Origin: Geminicoccaceae bacterium
GTDB lineage: Bacteria; Pseudomonadota; Alphaproteobacteria; Geminicoccales; Geminicoccaceae
Length of the DNA stretch: 64,000 bases
Reading direction: 5' to 3'
Assembly: GCA_020638495.1 (NCBI GenBank)
Contig: JACKIN010000002.1
Location: 248,001-312,000, forward strand
This document shows, one piece after another, positions 54,145 through 62,839 of this stretch; positions within the stretch are counted from its first letter, which is position 1, and each line of letters opens with the position of its first letter. The notes beneath the pieces were generated by a model. That model did no database searches. It worked only from the letters and a program-made list of their open reading frames with translations, and was not told the origin of the DNA. Both the position numbers and the translations under genes were made by a program.

Positions 54145-55026
54145 ATGTTTCGTGGATCGTTCGTCGCCCTGATCACCCCGATGCGCGAGGGGGCCATCGA
54201 CGAGAAGGCGTTCGCCGGGCTGATCGAGTGGCATATCGAAAGCGGGACGCACGGCTTCGTGCCGGTCGGCACGACCGGCGAGAGCCCGACCCTCGACCAT
54301 GCCGAGCATGCGCGGGTCGTCGAGCTCTGCGTCGAGATCGTGGCCGGACGCCGCCCGGTGATCGCCGGCACCGGCTCGAACGCGACGGCCGAGGCGATCA
54401 GCCTGACCCGGCACGCCAGGGAAGCCGGCGCCGATGCCGCGCTGATCGTCACGCCCTACTACAACAAGCCGACCCAGGCCGGTCTCTTCGCGCATTACAA
54501 GGCCATCCACGACGCCGTCGAGCTGCCGATCATCATCTACAACATCCCCGGCCGCAGCGTCGTCGACATGACACCGCAGACCATGGCACGCCTCGCCGAA
54601 CTCCCTAACATCATAGGGGTTAAGGATGCGTCAAATGATATTACACGGCCGCTCGCGACGCGCGAGCTTTGCGGCCCGGATTTCTGCCAGCTCTCCGGCG
54701 AGGACGGCAATGCCCTGGCCTTTCTGGCGCATGGCGGCCATGGCTGCATCTCGGTGACGGCCAATGTGGCGCCGGCCCTCTGCGCCGCCATGCAGGATGC
54801 CTGGGCCGCCGGCCGGAGCGCCGAGGCGCTGGCGATCCAGCAGCGGCTTTTTCCCCTGCACCGCGACCTCTTCCTGGAGACCAGCCCGGCGCCGGCGAAA
54901 TGGGCGCTCGAGCGGCTCGGCCGCTCGGGCGCCGAGCTGCGCCTGCCGCTCGTCCCCATTGGCGAGGCGACCGCCAGGGCCGTCGAGGCCGCCATGCGCC
55001 ACGCCGGGCTCCTCGACACCGCCTGA
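54145..55026 (+). CDS. dapA: 4-hydroxy-tetrahydrodipicolinate synthase
   Basis: The protein has 293 residues, the standard length. Catalytic Lys160 lies in IIGVKDASND, Tyr132 in IIYNIPGRS, Thr43/Thr44 in GTTGESPTL, and VTPYYNKPTQAGL is also present. It condenses pyruvate with aspartate semialdehyde, the first committed step to lysine and diaminopimelate. It is 16 bases upstream of smpB, a pairing common in alphaproteobacteria. A patch of about 48 bases around the Lys160 codon (54601-54648) has only about 44% GC and unusual codons (ATA, GGG, GTT, TCA, ATT, ACA). Confidence 0.95.
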   Translation: MFRGSFVALITPMREGAIDEKAFAGLIEWHIESGTHGFVPVGTTGESPTLDHAEHARVVELCVEIVAGRRPVIAGTGSNATAEAISLTRHAREAGADAALIVTPYYNKPTQAGLFAHYKAIHDAVELPIIIYNIPGRSVVDMTPQTMARLAELPNIIGVKDASNDITRPLATRELCGPDFCQLSGEDGNALAFLAHGGHGCISVTANVAPALCAAMQDAWAAGRSAEALAIQQRLFPLHRDLFLETSPAPAKWALERLGRSGAELRLPLVPIGEATARAVEAAMRHAGLLDTA

Positions 55027-55042
55027 ACCTGGGGCACGACAC

Positions 55043-55522
55043 ATGAACGAGCGGCTGAAGGCGCGGCGCAGCGTCGCGCGGAACCGGCGCGCCTTCCACG
55101 ACTACAGCATCGAGGATCGCATCGAGGCCGGCCTCGTCCTCGCCGGCACCGAGGTCAAGTCGCTGCGCGAGGGCCGGGCGACGATCAACGAGGCCCATGC
55201 CGGGGAGATGGGCGGCGAGCTCTGGCTCTTCAACGCCTACATCCCCGAGTACAAGGCGGGGAACCGCTTCAACCACGAGACCAAGCGGCCGCGCAAGCTG
55301 CTGCTCCGGCGGCGCGAGATCGACAAGCTCCTGGGTGCCGTCAAGCGCAAGGGCATGACGCTGGTCCCGCTCTCACTCTATTTCTCGCCACGCGGCTTCG
55401 CCAAGGTCGAGCTCGGCCTGGCGCGCGGCAAGAAGGAGTACGACAAGCGCCATGCCGAGCGCGACCGCGACTGGCAGCGCGACAAGGAGCGCCTCATGCG
55501 CCACTCGGCCCGGGACAGCTAG
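55043..55522 (+). CDS. smpB: SsrA-binding protein SmpB
   Basis: The protein has 159 residues. It carries NRRAFHDYSIEDRIEAGLVL, LAGTEVKSLREGRATINEA, WLFNAYIPEYKAG and the basic tail KRHAERDRDWQRDKERLMR, all typical of SmpB. It binds tmRNA and brings it to stalled ribosomes. The ATG at 55043 lies 16 bases after dapA, so the two are co-transcribed. No tmRNA gene is visible nearby. Confidence 0.95.
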   Translation: MNERLKARRSVARNRRAFHDYSIEDRIEAGLVLAGTEVKSLREGRATINEAHAGEMGGELWLFNAYIPEYKAGNRFNHETKRPRKLLLRRREIDKLLGAVKRKGMTLVPLSLYFSPRGFAKVELGLARGKKEYDKRHAERDRDWQRDKERLMRHSARDS

Positions 55523-55624
55523 GGGCCCGCTGGAAGCCAGGGGGCACGGTTACGAAATCTTAAGGCCGCTCGGCTAGAACCCCTTGGGCACGGCTCGGAC
55601 CGAGCCCTGCCTGCGGGAGCGGCA

Positions 55625-56503
55625 ATGCTAGCGATCATCGGCATCGTCCTGGTCATCGGGCTGGTCTTCGGCGGCTACTCGCTGGCCGGCGGCAAGTTCG
55701 GCATCATCGTCAAGGCGCTGCCGTTCGAGTTCATGATGATCGGCGGCTGCGCCGCCGGCACCTTCCTCGTCGCCAACGGCATGGGTGTCGCCAAGGGTGC
55801 CCTCGGTGATCTCAAGCGCGTGTTCGCCGGCCCGCACTGGAAGAAGGACGACTACCGCGACGTGCTCTCGCTCATGTACGTCATCGTCAAGCTTTTGAAG
55901 ACGCGCGGTGTTCTCGCCCTCGAGCCGCATGTCGACGACCCGCACGAGAGTAGCCTCTTCTCCAAGTACCCGCGCATCCAGCACGACCATTTCGCCCTCG
56001 ACTTCATCACCGACACGCTGCGGATGATGACGATGAGCATGGACGATCCCTACCAGGTCGAGGACTGCATGCAGCGGCAGCTCAAGAAGCACCACAAGGA
56101 GCTGCACGGCCGGGCCGCGGCGCTGCAGAACGTCGCCGATTCCCTGCCGGCGATCGGCATCGTCGCCGCCGTGCTCGGCATCATCAAGACCATGGCGTCG
56201 ATCGACCAGCCGGTCGACGTGCTGGGCGGGATGATCGGCGGCGCGCTCGTCGGCACGTTTCTCGGCGTCTACCTCGCCTATGGCTTCGTCGGGCCGATGA
56301 CGGCCCGGCTCAACCAGACCTACGACCAGGACGGCCAGTTCTACGCCATCATCCGCGACTGCCTCGTGGCCTATCTGCAGGGTCATTCGGCGCCGATCGC
56401 GGTCGAGCTCGCCCGCGGCAACGTGCCGACCGAGCTGCAGCCGAGCTTCCAGGAGATCGACGAGGTGCTGCAGGCCCTGCCCGCCGATCCGCTCGCCGCC
56501 TGA
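55625..56503 (+). CDS. motA: Flagellar motor stator protein MotA
   Basis: The protein has 292 residues with four membrane helices: 1-20, 34-52, about 170-190 and 200-222. The segment VADSLPAIGIVAAVLGIIKT contains the conserved motor proline. A large cytoplasmic loop includes the charged region KTRGVLALEPHVDDPHESS, which contacts the rotor. It pairs with MotB to form the proton channel of the stator. motB follows 24 bases later. Other flagellar genes are not in the window. Confidence 0.93.
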   Translation: MLAIIGIVLVIGLVFGGYSLAGGKFGIIVKALPFEFMMIGGCAAGTFLVANGMGVAKGALGDLKRVFAGPHWKKDDYRDVLSLMYVIVKLLKTRGVLALEPHVDDPHESSLFSKYPRIQHDHFALDFITDTLRMMTMSMDDPYQVEDCMQRQLKKHHKELHGRAAALQNVADSLPAIGIVAAVLGIIKTMASIDQPVDVLGGMIGGALVGTFLGVYLAYGFVGPMTARLNQTYDQDGQFYAIIRDCLVAYLQGHSAPIAVELARGNVPTELQPSFQEIDEVLQALPADPLAA

Positions 56504-56527
56504 CCGGCAGACGGCAGCCCCTCCGCC

Positions 56528-57484
56528 ATGGCCGACAACAGCCCGATCGTCATCCGCAAGATCATCGAGGAGGAGGGGCACGGCCATCACGGCGGTGCCT
56601 GGAAGGTCGCCTATGCCGATTTCGTGACGGCGATGATGGCCTTCTTCCTCATGCTCTGGCTGCTCAGCACGGCCGACGAGCAGCAGCTCAAGGGGCTCGC
56701 CGAGTATTTCAGCGATGCGGCCGAGAACAAGAGCCAGCCGGGCGGCATGGGTGGCGTGCTCGACGGCGTCTCCTTCGTCACGCCGGACATGGCGGTCCAG
56801 GCGCCGGTCTCGCCCTTCGCCCCCTCCAGCCTGCCTTTGACGGCGACGCCGGAGGAGAACGATCCGGACGATTTCGCCCTCGACCTGGCGCTCGCCTTCG
56901 GCCTCGACGAGGCGGCGGACGCGGCCGAACGCCGGCCGCTCGACGACGAGGCTTTCGCCGAGGAGCAGCGGCGCCGCGAGCAGGCGGCGTTCGACGAGGC
57001 GAAGGCGGAGATGCTGAACGCGCTGAGCCAGCGGCCGGAGCTGGCACGGTTCACCGACAGCCTGATCATCGACGACACGCCCGAGGGGCTGCGCATCCAG
57101 ATCGTCGACCGCGAGCAGAACGCCATGTTCCCGACCGCCTCGGCCGAGATGCTCGACAATGCCCGGGCCCTCATCGGCGTCGTCGCCGAGGCCATCGGGG
57201 ATCTCCCGAACCGGCTCTCGATCCGCGGCCACACCGATGCCCGGCCCTTCGCCAGCGGTGCCCGATACGACAACTGGCGCCTGTCGTCGGACCGGGCGAA
57301 CGCCACCCGCGAGGCGCTGGTGGAAGCGGGCCTGCCGGCATCGCGGATCGCCGACGTCATCGGCAAGGGCCCGTCCGAGCCGCTTTTCCCGGACGACCCG
57401 GCCGATGCGCGCAACCGGCGCATCTCGCTCGTCCTGCTGCGCGACGCGACCGCCCCAGCCGCCGGAGCCCAGGGCGGCGGGTAG
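56528..57484 (+). CDS. motB: Flagellar motor stator protein MotB
   Basis: The protein has 318 residues. The single membrane helix contains the proton-carrying Asp31 in YADFVTAMMAFFLMLWLLS. A plug and linker region (residues 55-150) is followed by an OmpA-like peptidoglycan-binding domain with SIRGHTDARPF, NWRLSSDRANATREAL and DARNRRISLVL. The N-terminus is His/Glu-rich (KIIEEEGHGHHGG), as in many alphaproteobacteria. It anchors the stator to the wall. It is co-transcribed with motA. Confidence 0.93.
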   Translation: MADNSPIVIRKIIEEEGHGHHGGAWKVAYADFVTAMMAFFLMLWLLSTADEQQLKGLAEYFSDAAENKSQPGGMGGVLDGVSFVTPDMAVQAPVSPFAPSSLPLTATPEENDPDDFALDLALAFGLDEAADAAERRPLDDEAFAEEQRRREQAAFDEAKAEMLNALSQRPELARFTDSLIIDDTPEGLRIQIVDREQNAMFPTASAEMLDNARALIGVVAEAIGDLPNRLSIRGHTDARPFASGARYDNWRLSSDRANATREALVEAGLPASRIADVIGKGPSEPLFPDDPADARNRRISLVLLRDATAPAAGAQGGG

Positions 57485-57505
57485 GTGCCGAAGCCGCCCG
57501 GCGGG

Positions 57506-58684
57506 TCAGACCGGCACGGGCTCCCAGCGCCTGGTGGCGGCGCTTCTGGCGATCGCCTCGACCACCGCCTCGACCCGCCAGCCCTCGGCGAAATCGGGCC
57601 AGGCGGGTGTTTCCTCCGCAATGGCCTGGAGGAGGTGGGCCGCCTCGATCACCTTGAGGTCGTTGAAGCCGAGCCCGTGGCCCCAGCCCGGGGTGAAGCG
57701 GGCGAAGGGGGGGTGCGGCGGTCCCGTCAGGATCGTGCGAAACCCGTTGTCGTCGGCGCGGTCGGCCGGCTTGAAGAGCTGGATCTCGTTGAACCGCTCC
57801 TGGGTGAAGCGGAGACCCCCGTCCCGGCCGTAGAGCTCGAAATCGAGGCCGTTCTTGCGGCCCCAGGCGATGCGCGAGCAGCCGAGATGGCCGAGGGCGC
57901 CATTGGCGAAGCGGACCAGGGTCTCGCTGACATCGTCGTTCTCGACCTCGCGCAGGTTTCCCTGCGCATCGCGGCGCTCGGTGATCGCCGTGGCGAGGCC
58001 GGCGCTGACCTCGGCGATCGGGCCGACCAGGAAATGGGCGAGATTGACCAGATGGCTGCCCATGTCGCCGAGCGCCCCGGTGCCCGCGAGCGCCGTCTCG
58101 CAGCGCCAGGAGAAGGGGAAGCTCGCCGGCCCCATGAAGTCCTCGTCGAAGATGGCGCGAAACTGCGTCACGGCACCGAGCTCGCCGGCCTCGACCAGCT
58201 TCCTCGCGAAGGCCACGGCGGGCGAGCGGAGATAGTTGTAGCCGACGAGCGTGGTCGTGCCGGCCGACGCTGCCGCCTCGGCCAGCTCCCTGGCGTCGGC
58301 CGCGGTCAGCGCCAGCGGCTTCTCACACCAGACATGCTTGCCGGCGGCGAGGGCGGCCAGCGCCATCTCCTTGTGCAGCACGTTGGGGGTCGCGATGGAG
58401 ACCAGCTCGATTTTCGGGTCGGCCAGGAGCTCCCGCCAGTCGGCGGTCGCCCGGGCGAAGCCGAAGCGGTCCCGGGCGGCCGCCGCGCCGGCGATGGCGG
58501 CATCGGCGACGGCCACCAGCTCGGGCCGCAGCGCCGGCTCGAAGGTATGGGCCACCCGGGCCAGCGCCTGGGCGTGGCAGGCGCCCATGTAGCCTGTGCC
58601 GATGACGCCGCAGCCGATGCCGCGCGATGCGTCCGGCGCGGTCCTGCCGATCCCCGTCTGTCCCACGATAGCCTCCTCTGCCAT
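57506..58684 (-). CDS. Gfo/Idh/MocA-family oxidoreductase
   Basis: The protein has 392 residues. A Rossmann domain starts GCGVIGTGYMGACHAQAL. The family motif CEKPLALT lies near residue 120, and the active-site region includes VGYNYLRSP and GDMGSHLVNLAHFLVGP with catalytic His. Such enzymes oxidise or reduce sugars or inositols with NAD(P). It converges with motB. The inositol locus 1 kb further on makes an inositol or sugar substrate plausible, but it is not in that operon. Substrate unknown. Confidence 0.85.
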   Translation of the reverse strand: MAEEAIVGQTGIGRTAPDASRGIGCGVIGTGYMGACHAQALARVAHTFEPALRPELVAVADAAIAGAAAARDRFGFARATADWRELLADPKIELVSIATPNVLHKEMALAALAAGKHVWCEKPLALTAADARELAEAAASAGTTTLVGYNYLRSPAVAFARKLVEAGELGAVTQFRAIFDEDFMGPASFPFSWRCETALAGTGALGDMGSHLVNLAHFLVGPIAEVSAGLATAITERRDAQGNLREVENDDVSETLVRFANGALGHLGCSRIAWGRKNGLDFELYGRDGGLRFTQERFNEIQLFKPADRADDNGFRTILTGPPHPPFARFTPGWGHGLGFNDLKVIEAAHLLQAIAEETPAWPDFAEGWRVEAVVEAIARSAATRRWEPVPV

Positions 58685-58889
58685 CTGTCGGCAGCTGCTA
58701 TGCCCCGCCGCCGCGACGTGTACAAGGCGAGGCGGTGGGCGGCGGACTTGTGCTCCTCACCGGGGCCCGCCAGGGCCCCTGCATTGACGACACGCTGCTT
58801 GTCGGTTGCCACCGGCGATCGTAGAGGACCGAGGCCGAGCGACTCTCGCCTCGAACCAGCGGAGCAGAGCGACGGGCACCGATTGCGGG

Positions 58890-59648
58890 ATGAGCCATTT
58901 GACCACCACCCTGTCGAAAGCAGCGCGGCGGGCGGCCGATATGGCGGGCGATCGGGCGACCCTCGCCACGGCCGCCCTCGTCGTCGCGGTCGCCGTGATC
59001 GGCCTCTTTGCCGGACGCTGGGACATGGCGGTCTACACCCTCAGCTTCTGGCACTATCTCGTCTACGCGCTGGCCTTCCTCTGGCGGCGCATCACGCCCG
59101 AGCGCTTCCAGCGCGACGCCATCCTGCTGAGGACCATCTCGCTCGTCGCCCTCGCCGGCGTCTGCCTCGCCATCCTGCCCAACCTCTTTTCGCTCGTCGT
59201 CATGGCCGCCGGCTTCTCGCTCAATGTCGCGGCCTACCGCGCGCTCGGCACAGACAGGACCTATTACGGCGTCGAGCTCACGGCCCTGCCGCCCGAGCGG
59301 ACGACCGCGTTCCCCTACTCGCTCACCGCGCATCCGATGCTGATCGGCAACATGCTGGGCTATGGCGCACCCCTTCTGGACGCCGGTTTCAGGGCGGAAT
59401 GGTGGCCGCTGGCAGCACTCCATGCCCTCCTCAACCTCGCCATCATCCTCATGGAGGCGCACGGCCGGCAGAGCCGTCGGCTCGGCACGCTCGTGCCGCT
59501 CCTCGGCCTCGCGGCCGGATCGCTCCTGCTCCTGATCGCCTTTAGCGACGTGTGGCCGTTCGCCCTGGCTTCCGTCCTCTGCATCGTGGCCTTCGGCGCC
59601 TTGCTGTTTCGCCGCTACGCGACGCCGGCCGGGCCGGGCGACACCTGA
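58890..59648 (+). CDS. PEMT/ICMT-like membrane methyltransferase-family protein
   Basis: The protein has 252 residues with about six membrane helices. The segment FPYSLTAHPMLIGNMLGYG matches the SAM-binding loop of the phospholipid and isoprenylcysteine methyltransferase group (HPxYxGN), and LLNLAIILMEAHG follows with the conserved Glu. RALGTDRTYYGVELTALPPE precedes it. It probably methylates a lipid or other membrane-near molecule using SAM. The ATG at 58890 was preferred over 58806 since the sequence before it is unlike protein. Substrate unknown. Confidence 0.7.
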   Translation: MSHLTTTLSKAARRAADMAGDRATLATAALVVAVAVIGLFAGRWDMAVYTLSFWHYLVYALAFLWRRITPERFQRDAILLRTISLVALAGVCLAILPNLFSLVVMAAGFSLNVAAYRALGTDRTYYGVELTALPPERTTAFPYSLTAHPMLIGNMLGYGAPLLDAGFRAEWWPLAALHALLNLAIILMEAHGRQSRRLGTLVPLLGLAAGSLLLLIAFSDVWPFALASVLCIVAFGALLFRRYATPAGPGDT

Positions 59649-59702
59649 GAAGCCCCATCGCGGCTCCGGCCACGTCTTCGCACACCCGGGCAGGACGCTT
59701 TT

Positions 59703-60533
59703 CTAGACCGTCCCGCCGAGCTCGGCGGAGAGGTCCTGCAGCTCCTTGCCGCCGGCCATGAGGTTCTGCAGCTCCTCGAGATTGACCTCGTCCTTGCCGT
59801 AGGTGCCGAGCGTCTGGCCGCGGTTGAGGACGGTGAAGCGGTCGCCGACGGCGTGGGCGTGGCGGACGTTGTGGGTGATGAAGATGACGCCGAGGCCCTT
59901 CTGGCGGACCATGTTGATGTATTTGAGCACCATCGAGGTCTGCCGCACGCCGAGCGCCGAGGTGGGCTCGTCGAGGATCAGCACCTTGGCGCCGAAATAG
60001 ACGGCGCGGGCGATCGCCACGCATTGCCGCTCGCCGCCGGAGAGGGTGCCGACCGCCTGCTCGGGGTCGCGGACGTCGATGCCGATCCGCGCCATCTCCT
60101 CGCGCGCCACCTGGTCGGCCTCGCCGAAGTCGAAGAAGCGGAACGGCCAGATGCCCTTGAGCGGCTCGCGGCCCATGAAGAAGTTGCGGGTGATCGACAT
60201 GAGCGGGATCATCGCGAGGTCCTGGTAGACCGTGGCGATGCCGGCATCGAGCGCCTCGCGCGGGCTGTCGAACGCGACGGGCTGGCCCTCGACCCGGAAG
60301 GTTCCCGAGCTCGGCTTGTGGACGCCGGAGAGCGTCTTGATCAGGGTCGACTTGCCGGCGCCATTGTCGCCGAGGAGGCAGTGCACCTCGTGGCGGTCGA
60401 CGCTGAGGCTGACGCCGCCCAGGGCGATCACCGAGCCGAAATGCTTGGTGATGTTGTCGACCTCGATGAGGGGCGGGCCGGATCGACCCCAGGAGCCGGT
60501 CTTGCGGGACGTCTCGGCCGTTGCGGTTGCCAT
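59703..60533 (-). CDS. Inositol-type sugar ABC transporter ATP-binding protein
   Basis: The protein has 276 residues from ATG 60533 and carries one nucleotide-binding domain, unlike two-domain RbsA. Motifs are Walker A GDNGAGKST, Q-loop ATVYQDLAMIPLMSI, signature LSGGERQCVAIARAV, Walker B VLILDEPTSALG and ITHNVRHA. It is the last gene of a three-gene operon and energises the permease at 60551. The inositol assignment comes from the divergent iolR/iolC and the IolR-type operators. Confidence 0.88.
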   Translation of the reverse strand: MATATAETSRKTGSWGRSGPPLIEVDNITKHFGSVIALGGVSLSVDRHEVHCLLGDNGAGKSTLIKTLSGVHKPSSGTFRVEGQPVAFDSPREALDAGIATVYQDLAMIPLMSITRNFFMGREPLKGIWPFRFFDFGEADQVAREEMARIGIDVRDPEQAVGTLSGGERQCVAIARAVYFGAKVLILDEPTSALGVRQTSMVLKYINMVRQKGLGVIFITHNVRHAHAVGDRFTVLNRGQTLGTYGKDEVNLEELQNLMAGGKELQDLSAELGGTV

Positions 60534-60550
60534 CAGGGGTCCCCTCCGTC

Positions 60551-61642
60551 CTACCGTTCGCCGGTCGCCCGCTTGCGGACGATGTTGTTGAAGAAGACGG
60601 CGATCAGCAGCATGCCGCCGAGGAAGACGAGGTACCAGTCCTGGTCGATCTGGGTGTAGGTCAGGCCGATCAGCACCATGCCGAAGATGATGGCGCCGAA
60701 GAAGGCGCCGATCGCCGAGCCGTAGCCGCCGGTGAGCAGGCAGCCGCCGATGACGGCGGCGATGATCGCCTCGAACTCCTTCTGGAAGCCGCGCCTGGCA
60801 TCGGTGCTGCCGGTGTCCATGACGGTCAGGATGGCGACGAGCGCCGCGCAGCAGGCGGTGACGATGAAGAGCACCGTCTTCACCCGGGCGACCGGCACGC
60901 CCGAGTTGCGGGCGGCGTTGGCGTCGCCGCCGGCGGCGAAGATCCAGTTGCCGACCCGGGTCCGGGTGAGGACGATGGTGGCGACGGCGGCGATGCCGAA
61001 GAACCAGAGGATGTCGACGGGGATGCCGGTGACCTTGGGCAGGCCGCTCGAGAAGGTCTCGATCATGCCCCGCTCGGCGAGCCAGGCGAAGAGGCCCTCG
61101 AGGGCCTGGCCGGAGAAGAGCGGGGCCAGCACGCTGTCGCCGACCGCTTCGCGGATGCCGCGCATCTGGGTCGACCCGCCGGTCGCCCATTTCAGCCCGA
61201 CCAGGGTCAGGCCGCGCAGGATGAAGAGGAAGGCGAGCGTGACGATGAAGGAGGGGAGGCCCGTGCGCAGCACGATCTGCCCGTTGAGCGTGCCGAAGGC
61301 CGCGGCCATGGCGAGCGTGAGCAGGATGGCGGGCAGGAGCGGCAGATGCAGCGCCGTCACGGAAGCCCCGAAGACGAGCCCGGCGAAGGCGACCATCGAG
61401 CCGACCGAGAGGTCGAACTCGCCGCCGACCATCAGAAGTGCGGCACCGATCGCGAGGATGCCGAGCTGGGCTGCCGGCGACATGAAGGTCAGGATGCCGG
61501 AGAGCGTGAACATCTGGCCGCTGGCCAGGATGTAGAAGAAGATCGAGACCAGCACGAGCCCGGAGAAGGCGCCGAGCTCCGGGCGCCGCATCAGCCGCGT
61601 CATGAAGGACGCCTGCTTCAGCCGTTCGTCGGCCATCGCCAT
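60551..61642 (-). CDS. Inositol-type sugar ABC transporter permease
   Basis: The protein has 363 residues and about ten helices. RbsC-type features include GAALLMVGGEFDLSVGSMVA near residue 70 and IFAAGGDANAARNSGVPVAR near residue 230, the coupling loop. AVIGGCLLTGGYGSAIGAFF follows near the end. It has a long insert near residues 155-185 (LKWATGGSTQMRGIREAVGD), seen in inositol-type permeases. It lies between the ATPase (17-bp gap) and the binding protein (100-bp gap). Confidence 0.88.
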   Translation of the reverse strand: MAMADERLKQASFMTRLMRRPELGAFSGLVLVSIFFYILASGQMFTLSGILTFMSPAAQLGILAIGAALLMVGGEFDLSVGSMVAFAGLVFGASVTALHLPLLPAILLTLAMAAAFGTLNGQIVLRTGLPSFIVTLAFLFILRGLTLVGLKWATGGSTQMRGIREAVGDSVLAPLFSGQALEGLFAWLAERGMIETFSSGLPKVTGIPVDILWFFGIAAVATIVLTRTRVGNWIFAAGGDANAARNSGVPVARVKTVLFIVTACCAALVAILTVMDTGSTDARRGFQKEFEAIIAAVIGGCLLTGGYGSAIGAFFGAIIFGMVLIGLTYTQIDQDWYLVFLGGMLLIAVFFNNIVRKRATGER

Positions 61643-61742
61643 CGCCGCCTCCCCAGGCTTCTGGTTGGGTTCTGTCGTGCCGCGTGTCAGCCGGCCATCG
61701 GGACCGACCCTGACGGTCGGTCCCGATGGTTCGGACAGTGGC

Positions 61743-62678
61743 TCAGCGGATGCCCTTGGCGCTGAGCTCGATGACCTGCCCGGCCTTGTCGGCGGTGATC
61801 AGGTTCGGGCCCGACGGCACGTCGCCACCCGGCATCAGGCCGTAGCGCGACTGCAGGGCGAGGAAGGCGATCGGCAGATAGCCCTGGAGGAACTGCTGCT
61901 GGTCGATGGCGAAGGCGGCCTTGCCGTCGACGATGGCCTGCAGGAAGTTGGCCGAGAGATCGAAGCTGGCGAGGTTGATCTCGCCTGCCTTGCCGGTCTC
62001 CTCCAGCGCCCGCAGCGCCGGCTCGCCGGCGGTTCCGGCGCCCAGCGCCAGGATCGTGTCGATCGACGCGTCGGTCTCCATCGCCGCCTTGACCTTGGCG
62101 GTGATCTCGGCCGGATCCATGGTCACCGGCAGGATCGTGACATTGCCGCCGAAGCCCTCGGCGAAGCCGGCGCAGCGCAGGTCGAGGGCGACATTGCCGA
62201 CCTCCTGGTTGATGCAGATGCCATTCGAGCCGCCCATCGAGGCGAGCTCGGCGCCGGCGATCTTGCCTGCGTCGAACTCCGACTGGCCGACATGGAGCAG
62301 GGCGCCGAGGCCATGCGCCACGTCCGAGCCCGAATTCATCGAGATGACGTTGATGCCGGCATCGACGGCGCGCTGGATCGACGGGCCGAGCGCGTCGGCA
62401 TCGGGAATCGAGACGACGAGGCCATAGGGCTCCTGGTTGACCGCGGCGTCGATGAGCTGGCCCATCGCCACCATGTCGAAGGTCTCGGGTGCGCGGTAGT
62501 CGACGTTGACCCCGTAGTCCCGGGCGGCCTCGTCGACGCCGTTCTTGACCACCGACCAGAACGGGTCGGAGGCCTGGCCGTGGCTGACCACGATGATGCT
62601 GGTGTCCTGCGCCAGGGCGGTGCCGGCGGTCAGCACGGCGGCAAGAGCGGCAGCCGTGAGCGTTTTCGTCAAGGTCAT
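61743..62678 (-). CDS. Inositol-type sugar ABC substrate-binding protein
   Basis: The protein has 311 residues with a signal peptide ending TAGTALA-Q. The mature part reads DTSIIVVSHGQASDPFWSVV, GVNVDYRAPETFDMVAMGQL, PYGLVVSIPDADALGPSI and NVISMNSGSD, typical of inositol/ribose-binding proteins. A good GGGAGGT precedes the start. It is the first gene of the operon, and IolR-type operators lie 80-130 bases upstream. It captures the ligand in the periplasm; myo-inositol is the likely ligand. Confidence 0.88.
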   Translation of the reverse strand: MTLTKTLTAAALAAVLTAGTALAQDTSIIVVSHGQASDPFWSVVKNGVDEAARDYGVNVDYRAPETFDMVAMGQLIDAAVNQEPYGLVVSIPDADALGPSIQRAVDAGINVISMNSGSDVAHGLGALLHVGQSEFDAGKIAGAELASMGGSNGICINQEVGNVALDLRCAGFAEGFGGNVTILPVTMDPAEITAKVKAAMETDASIDTILALGAGTAGEPALRALEETGKAGEINLASFDLSANFLQAIVDGKAAFAIDQQQFLQGYLPIAFLALQSRYGLMPGGDVPSGPNLITADKAGQVIELSAKGIR

Positions 62679-62758
62679 GGAAACCTCCCGGTTTGCTGAT
62701 GCAGATCGCCTTGTCCGACAGCGCTGTCAGAACAGCGTTTCCATCTGCTTGGGTTTAT

Positions 62759-62806
62759 GGAATACACATTCCAGCGGAAGGTTCAAGCCCCTGGAACAAG
62801 AATTCC
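62759..62806. promoter_or_regulatory. Two IolR-type operators in the divergent transporter-iolR region
   Basis: GGAATACACATTCC (62759-62772) and GGAACAAGAATTCC (62793-62806) each fit GGAA-N6-TTCC, the motif reported for IolR in Sinorhizobium. They lie between the transporter and regulator starts, so they should control both directions. Confidence 0.75.
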
Positions 62807-62839
62807 AAATTCGCACCATCTGGAACGCGTGCGCCACCA

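Noticed and set aside
55523..55624. tmRNA gene next to smpB
   Set aside because: The gap is only 102 bases and shows neither the tRNA-like ends nor an open tag frame.
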